Shown here piece after piece: positions 58,080-64,000 of a stretch of 64,000 nt of DNA. This DNA is from Phocoena phocoena (taxonomy: Eukaryota; Chordata; Mammalia; Artiodactyla; Phocoenidae), in contig NC_089232.1 in NCBI RefSeq assembly GCF_963924675.1, forward strand, positions 43,006,522 through 43,070,521, in the 5' to 3' direction. The notes below the pieces were generated by a model that searched no databases, was not told the DNA's origin, and saw nothing but the letters and a program-made list of their open reading frames with translations. Positions within the stretch are counted from its first letter, which is position 1. Every line of letters begins with the position of its first letter. Position numbers and translations under genes: made by a program.

Positions 58080-58740
58080 TATTTGAGCAGTTATTATTAT
58101 TATTACAGATTTTTCCTAATTGTTGATTAGGCGCACCTTGGCCTTTTGTTCTTTGTAGCTGTACATAAGCACCGAAGGATATAGAATGCAGTAAAAAGTG
58201 GCCTGTTTTATAAATTTTGTCATCTCCTTTTTGTATTAGCCACTGGGCCAGATTATTGATCCTGAGTAATAAATCATAACAGATTAGTTTGCTCTTGAAT
58301 ATTAAGAGCCTTCTCTGGTGGTCTGTAGTATTTCATAGAGACACATCACAAGCTGTGATGGACCTCCGAAGCCCTGTTTCAATTCAGTGCTCATTTTTGT
58401 TGCCCTCTTCCTCTTTCTCCACATCTACTGCTAAGTCTCATTTCCCCAGTCTATTGCCATAGATTGTTTGTCTGTAATGAAGCCCTGCCTTAGAAATGTC
58501 AAACATAATGAAAAAAGGGGAAAAAACATGGCCGAGTTGGCCATTGAAATTCCTGGGGGTCTCACATTCATAAAACACACCAGTTTTGCAAATTCATCAA
58601 CTAAACTTTGAAGTGAAGGTACTGTGGTCTTTTGGCTCTTGTCTCTGGGCAACACTGTGTCTTATTTTTCTGCCCGTGCACTACAATGAGATATTTCACT
58701 GTAAACTATAATAGTGAACATTTGGAGAGTTTCATATATT
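58080..58740. promoter_or_regulatory. Candidate conserved non-coding stretch
   Basis: Repeat-free, complex, with many ATTA/TAAT words ('cctaattgttgattagg', 'gatcctgagtaataaatc'). A minus-strand 74-codon frame at 58655-58431 lacks a domain. Inference only. Confidence 0.2.
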
Positions 58741-59330
58741 CCTATAAGATAAACAATCCAAATCAAGTTTGAACTTTTAAAATTTTAGTTGGAAAATAGG
58801 AAATGAATCATTAAGAGAGAATATTTTAAGGTAAATTTTTTTTGTTGTTGATATATTATCAAATTTCCTAGAAAAGATTTTACGTCTTCTAAAAAATGGG
58901 TTAAATATGCTGACTACCCACCAAATGTTCTGCTTTATACTTGTCTCTTGTCATAATTCGATAATGAATAAATGTTGAGGCATTTAACCACATAATTAAT
59001 AGATATATTTTATTTGTACTCCAATTCTATCATCTTATCAGAAGATAAAGTGAACAATATTCTTAATTACAGACTTTTCCTGAGGAAAAAATTGGTGCCA
59101 GAATATGTTTGAAAGAAAAACAATGAAATAAAAGTAATCTGAAGACAAGAGTTCTGTTAACTGTTCACTTCTATCCCTGCATAAAGATGGTCTCTACTTA
59201 CGTTTTTAGAAACATTATAAAACAAAAGCAAAACCAAAGAAAAAGACCACTCTGGATAATTTATTTTTAGCTTATAAATGACTTGAGAAGAATACTATTT
59301 TTTTCATTTAAGTATCAATTAAGCATACTT
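58741..59330. other. No recognised feature
   Basis: AT-rich, no repeat or coding signal. Confidence 0.4.
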
Positions 59331-59334
59331 CAAC

Positions 59335-59595
59335 CACCTGCTTATGTGAATTACAAGGCATTGAACTAAATGTATGTTATCCCATTTAATCCTATGTTAA
59401 GTCAATATTTATAATATTCCTCTTAAAGGTAAGAAAATCAAAGACAAGAGATACTCAGTAAATTCCCCCTTTTTACACAGCTAGTTATGTAGCTGTGTAG
59501 ACATACCCTTTTCTGCCCAGGTGTGGTGGATGAGGCCTCATGGCCAGAATTTTTTGCTTCCAGAATCCATGCTTTTTCCTCTGTACCACATCTTT
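59335..59595 (-). mobile_element. MIR SINE (antisense)
   Basis: 'atgttatcccatttaatcctatgttaagtcaatatttataatattcctcttaaaggtaagaaaatc' and 'tttttacacagctagttatgtagctg...cttccagaatccatgctttttcctctgtaccac' follow reversed MIR order, with some insertions. Confidence 0.6.
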
Positions 59596-59629
59596 CAATT
59601 ATATTGTAATACAGTTGGTATGAAAGAGC

Positions 59630-59790
59630 AAATAATTCATTTATTCATCAAACATTTTTGAATTATTCCCCCAAAGCTTAGCACTATGCTGGGTGATTTT
59701 GGGGAAATCACAAAATAAGACAATGAGGACCTATCTCCAAGATATTTACAAAAATAGAAGGAGCAATGAAATATAAGTAAATAGGTGCCT
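59630..59790 (-). mobile_element. L2 LINE 3'-end fragment (antisense)
   Basis: 'catttattcatcaaacatttttgaattattcc', 'gcactatgctgggtgatttt', 'aataagacaatgaggacctatctccaag' are the reversed L2 3' terminus. Confidence 0.55.
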
Positions 59791-59929
59791 ATTTTATTTA
59801 CCAGTGATACCCAACTGCTTTTGATATCTTCCTGATGATTGTTTCCCAGAATGTTAAGAGATCCATCTCACCTCTTTCCACTTGCCCCTAATTTTTTTAG
59901 TTTTGTTGGCAATAACCAAGTACGGTACT

Positions 59930-60350
59930 TGATTAGTCAGGGTGGCTAACTGTTGTAACAAACAACTCCAAACTCTTGTGGTTTAACACAACACAGTACA
60001 AATTCCTTTCTTACTTGTGGCACATGTAAAACAAGTTGAGGGGATTATGGGGAGAGGAGAGCATGGGAAACACTCTGCTTCAATCACTCAGGGACTCAGT
60101 ATCTTTCTATTTGTGGTGTTATCTTCTATATATAACCCATAAGATTAAACCTGAATGAGGAGAAAGGATGACGCAAAAAAGATTTTTATGGGGCCACTTT
60201 TTATCCACATACCATTTGTTGGAATGTAGTTGCATGACCCTGAAATAAATGCAACAGGGTTGGAAAATGTACATTAACTGTGTTCCCAGTTGGAAAATAG
60301 GATAATTCTGTGAATAAAAAATAGTGTCTCTGCCACACTTTTGACCCATT
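59930..60350 (+). mobile_element. Ancient interspersed repeat, family not assigned
   Basis: 'ttagtcagggtggctaactgttgtaacaaacaactcc', 'gtggtttaacacaacacag', 'tcagggactcag', 'catttgttggaatgtagttgcatgaccc' and 'gtgtctctgccacac' are clauses of a dispersed mammalian repeat whose name I cannot fix. The 118-codon minus-strand frame (60475-60119) has no domain. Confidence 0.45.
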
Positions 60351-61245
60351 GTTAATTTAAGAGGCTTGATTATCAGAAAATAATACCTAAAATGATCAAA
60401 AATTAGTTTTCTAGGGTGTATATGGGCATGGAGAAATCCTGGGCTTCTGATCTGTAAAAAAATCCATACACCCAAATTCTAATGTCTCACATCCCCCAGT
60501 CCTCTGATACTTCATTTCTCACATAATCTGAGCAGGTATGGGGGAGAATTTGCATCTATGTTCAGCCTTTCATCATTCCCTGAAATTCACTTCAAGACTG
60601 AGTTTCAGAATTCTTCAGGGATCCTCTTTCATCTCTGTCTCAGAGAAAGTGACAGATCTGTCCAGTGATACTGTCTCTGTGTCATGTACTCATTCATTGT
60701 TTTCAAAAGTATGTATTCAGTGTCTACTATGTACTAAGAATTAAGGCTGAAGAGAGTATATACACATACACACACGTATACACACACACAGATATTTCTC
60801 TTTAGAGGCAATACTCTCCTGATTCCCATTCCCAGTACAAATGGCACCTCCACTTACAACCTTCTGAGAAGCCACAGAGCAATTGTGTGTCTAGATTTTC
60901 TGCCAGTTTCACAGGATAGAGAAAATCATATGACCTCTCTCTGAAGTCTCTGGGGACAGAAAAAATATCTGTTGATGAATAGGAATCTTTTTTTTCTCCT
61001 CTGCGTCTAACACTTTTACTGTCTTGATCAGAAAGTTAAATCCTTTTAGGTTGGGCTTCCGCATGGCTTTTCTGATAACATAAATCTCTAGTGGCCCCTT
61101 CTATTCATTCCTAAATAAAACTTATCCATTTTATAAGAAATGGCATGAGTAAAAGTAATATAGTTCTGTTGACATTCAACTATGAAATCATTCTAGAAAT
61201 AAATGGGTATGTGTTCATTTAAGTGTCCTAAAGTGCTTCAAACAA
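60351..61245. other. Mostly unassigned; short L2-like and CA pieces
   Basis: Contains an L2-like bit at about 60690-60745 ('tcattcattgttttcaaaagtatgtattcagtgtctactatg') and a broken (CA)n run at about 60760-60792. Otherwise nothing recognised. Confidence 0.4.
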
Positions 61246-61249
61246 TGAA

Positions 61250-61760
61250 GAAGGAAATAAACTGCGGATTAAGTACATCAATCCTATAGTAACCAAGGCC
61301 AGCACTTTACAGAGAAAATTATAATTATGTTTCAGGAGAGCTATAGCCAATTGGTGTGGAGCTGGCTATATTAATGCCAACTGGAAGTCAAGTATTGATT
61401 AGCAATTTGAAGAATTACTTTTAATTTTTGTTTTATACCTAGAAAATTAAAAGTTTATATTTTTCAAGCAATGGTTAACTTGATTAAGGTATTAATAGCC
61501 AAAATACCACACTATTTTATTTTTAGCTCTGAAATATAAGAATGTAATTTTCTAGCAGACTTATGAATTAGGAAATTCAAGCACAGTTGAAGTTATAATG
61601 GACACTAATGATATGTAATCAAGGCTGAGCCTGTTAGCTAAATAAACAATTTTAATCCATGTTTGAAGTGTAAACACAGTGTAATTCATGAATTTAATTT
61701 GGTCCCTACTTGGATTCTAGCTGACATTTTGTCTTTATCCTAGACATTAGCATGGTGAAA
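61250..61760. promoter_or_regulatory. Candidate conserved non-coding stretch
   Basis: Repeat-free, with dense homeobox-like words ('tattgattagcaatttgaagaattac', 'ggtattaatagcc', 'aaataaacaattttaatcc'). A role is inferred only from sequence texture. Confidence 0.2.
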
Positions 61761-62033
61761 ATGTTTCCAATTTTTTTGAATTTTGTTTTGTTTGGAGATT
61801 TTTTTTTTTTTTTGGTTGTTGAACGGATCTTTCTTTAAAATTATTCACAAGTCATTGAAGTATTTTATTTGACAGGATAGTTGTGACCCACATTCCAAGC
61901 AGTGTTTTTAAAACCTTCAAAGTCAAAGATGTTCCATTCAGCAAATTTAACATCAAACACAGAGATTAGAAAAATCTGCTTCACCCACTGTGTTTTGGGG
62001 TAGAGCATGAATAACCCATCGTTCAACAGATTT

Positions 62034-62273
62034 AAAAAACATATTTTCGGGCTTCCCTGGTGGCGCAGTGGTTGAGAGTCCGCCTGCCGATGCAGGGGAC
62101 ACGGGTTCGTGCCCTGGTCCGGGAAGATCTCACATGCCGCGGAGCGGCTGGGCCCGTGAGCCATGGCCGCTGAGCCTGCGTGTCCGGAGCCTGTGCTCCG
62201 CAATGGGAGAGGCCACAACAGTGAGAGGCCCGCGTAAAAAAATAAAACAAAACAAAACAAAAAACATATTTTC
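62034..62273 (+). mobile_element. Whale-type short CHR SINE with exact 15-bp duplication
   Basis: The body at 62049-62258 starts 'gggcttccctggtggcgcagtggttgag', has 'gggttcgtgccctggtcc' and ends 'gtgagaggcccgcgtaaaaaaat' plus an (AAAAC)n tail. AAAAAACATATTTTC is identical at 62034-62048 and 62259-62273. It looks close to the family norm, so probably one of the youngest insertions here. Frames of 164, 89 and 90 codons over it are SINE shadows. Confidence 0.97.
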
Positions 62274-62409
62274 CTCTGGAATGACTGTCTTTTTCTATCA
62301 CAGTATATTAAATCTTTCCTGCAACTGCAACACCAGATGAACTTCCTTTGTTGTACCAAATATCAAGAATTTGATTTACTGTCCTTCTAAGGAATATTCT
62401 GTATGAATA

Positions 62410-62800
62410 TGATTCTTTATCTTGTAAATAATAAAAAAAAAACCCTACCCAAGGTGGCATAAACAATAACTATTTTATTGGCTCACATAACTGAACCATC
62501 CAGAGATAAATCATCGGTTTTAATTTGTTTAACATGTTTGCAAGCCTAAGACCCCATTTTTCTATGCTCTTTCCTCCTAGGGGTACTGGCTTTGTCCTAT
62601 AGGGGGTTTGTGTCAAAGTACCTAGATGGCTACTGCTAGTTTTAGGGCAACAGGATTTTGTGTTTATATTCACTGGGAGAGAAAGAGGGGTTCTTTCACT
62701 CAACCACCCAATTTGGACCAAATTAAGAAACTTCCATGAATGTAGGCTCCGATTTATTATCCATCCCTAAAGCAGTAACTGTTAAGAGGAGTAATTGGGT
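62410..62800 (+). mobile_element. Ancient interspersed repeat, family not assigned
   Basis: 'aaggtggcataaacaataactattttattggctcacataactg' and 'gtccagagataaatc'-like wording recall a dispersed mammalian repeat (MER class). Poorly preserved. Confidence 0.35.
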
Positions 62801-63755
62801 CACCTTGAGTTCTGGGTGATCAGTTCTTAAATGGTAAAAGAGGGGCTAGACTGAGTAGAATGTCAAGAAAACAAGCAAACTATCTAACAAGTGCTTCTTT
62901 TTTCTTGCTAGTCCTGAATTTGATACATTCAGTTCTTATAATAGCATTGCTAGACTTCTGTCTGTAATGTTGAAAGTAATTTTAGTATAAATCCTAACCT
63001 GCACAGAGCCTCCAGATTAGTCTGGTATCCCCTAAACTTCAGTAACTTTATTACTTTTCAAGGTACACAGTTTGTGTGGCTTTCAGGTTGAAGAATGATA
63101 TCATAACACCAAAGATACACATCTTTCCTCTTTATAAAGTAAGAGAAATTAAAGGAAATCAGATGTTGAATGAAACTTTGGAAATTTTTAGAAGCCTATG
63201 TTCTTGTCCCTCAGGGGAGTACAGTGGGAAGAGCCAGAAGTATTTGTTTGCTGGAAAGCAAACCCGTCCTAGTATTAAAGTGGCATAACTTTCTCATTGT
63301 ATTTTTGGAATTTATTTTATCTTGCCTTGAAAAATAAGATCTTTTAAATTTTTTATGCACTTTTAAACTTTTATGTTGTGGGTATGCTAGAATCAAATCT
63401 TAAGAGGCATTTAAAAGAAAATTAAAGTTTATGGAAAACTATTAAAATTATGGCATTTGATCCTATTTAAGACTCTGCAACACACAGAGACCAGGGGATA
63501 AATGTGAAAAGAAAAGTGTGATTTCTGGCAAACAAAATGGGAGGCCATAATAATCATGAGGAAAACATGAATGTGCTGTTACCATGTAAATCACAGACAT
63601 TCCCAAAGTACTTAGATTTTGCAAGGACTACATGAAAGTCCAGAGAAGCAGACATTCCTTAGAGTACAATTAATCACACATGACATGACTTCTTTGTTGG
63701 TATTCCCTAAGTATAGGTACACACAGTGAATTTATACTACCCACTTCTATCATTC
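62801..63755. other. No recognised feature
   Basis: AT-rich, frames up to 70 codons without domains. Confidence 0.4.
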
Positions 63756-63759
63756 CTTA

Positions 63760-64000
63760 CTTATCATGTGGATAAATATGTAAAATATTGCTAATATTCA
63801 AAATGTTCAGGGGGTATAGGAAACATGCATCATTATAAATTGCTAGTGTGAGTGTAACTCTATACAAATTTTCCTGGGAATAATTTTAATACTTATAAAG
63901 GTTTAAAAATGCATGTACCATGTGGTTTCACTTCCAGAGATTCCTGGAGTGGTGATTGGAAAATAAGTATGAAAAATATAGGGAAGATGTTCAGGAAAGC
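63760..64000 (+). mobile_element. Possible old L1 fragment (sense), cut by window end
   Basis: 'attataaattgctagtgtgagtgtaactctatacaaattttcctggg' then 'aaaaatgcatgtaccatgtggtttcacttccag' is the order of an old L1 3' coding region. Diverged. Confidence 0.4.

Noticed and set aside
61865..62359. 164-codon minus-strand frame, the third longest open frame in the window
   Set aside because: The middle is the CHR SINE read backwards; the ends are unrelated flanks.
1..64000. Host protein-coding exon, rRNA, microRNA cluster or CpG island
   Set aside because: No frame with domain support outside transposons, no clustered CpG outside SINEs, and no RNA gene recognised.

Overview
This is a stretch of a mammalian nuclear genome, almost certainly a cetacean and probably a toothed whale or dolphin. 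The main evidence is eight well-preserved and one older tRNA(Glu)-derived SINE copy of the CHR family, which is limited to cetaceans, hippos and ruminants. Several have the short internal form I know from whales and dolphins. The L1 3' tails are also of the cetartiodactyl type. Base composition is AT-rich. I found no exon, splice-bounded reading frame, CpG-island promoter or RNA gene of a host gene, so the window is intergenic or lies inside a very large intron. Nearly all long open reading frames belong to transposons or are chance antisense frames.

Layout: 1-8650 is a patchwork of L2, MIR and old sense-strand L1 pieces with two CHR SINEs. 8650-10150 is quiet single-copy sequence. 10160-18070 is a dense nest of half-L1 (HAL1-like) and L1 remnants, cut by two CHR SINEs, an MLT2 (ERVL-type) solo LTR and a 5'-truncated L1 tail with a clear target-site duplication. 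18070-26250 is mixed single-copy sequence, L2, MIR, an antisense L1 and two CHR SINEs. 26259-26552 is a short hAT-type DNA transposon with an exact 8-bp duplication and a 19-G run. 26553-27480 is L2.

The centrepiece is 29255-34775. A roughly 5.06-kb minus-strand L1, complete except for most of its 5' UTR, sits inside an older L1 that is itself inverted (twin-primed). Its ORF1 and ORF2 are dead: ORF1 has lost one base early, the endonuclease frame is shifted, and a stop lies just before the reverse transcriptase frame. The reverse transcriptase and C-terminal part is still one open frame of 736 codons with its catalytic aspartates and its CCHC cluster.

36393-45440 holds one long CHR SINE, L2, antisense L1, an MLT1-like LTR, an hAT element and a Tigger-type element. 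45560-48000 is an L2 copy split by a second twin-primed L1 and then by a small antisense L1 tail. 48849-49235 holds two MER5-type hAT pieces. 50481-53240 is a low-repeat block whose minus strand carries coding-like fragments I could not identify, split by a MIR. 53240-64000 is mostly single-copy sequence with scattered L1, MIR and L2 pieces and one well-preserved CHR SINE.

Family names and limits come from reading and memory, without alignment. Single-base target-site coordinates are direct reads; edges of old repeats are approximate. I found no new biological system. The most useful content is the insertion stratigraphy, the SINE insertion sites as lineage markers, the unidentified block at 50.5-53.2 kb and a few candidate conserved non-coding stretches.
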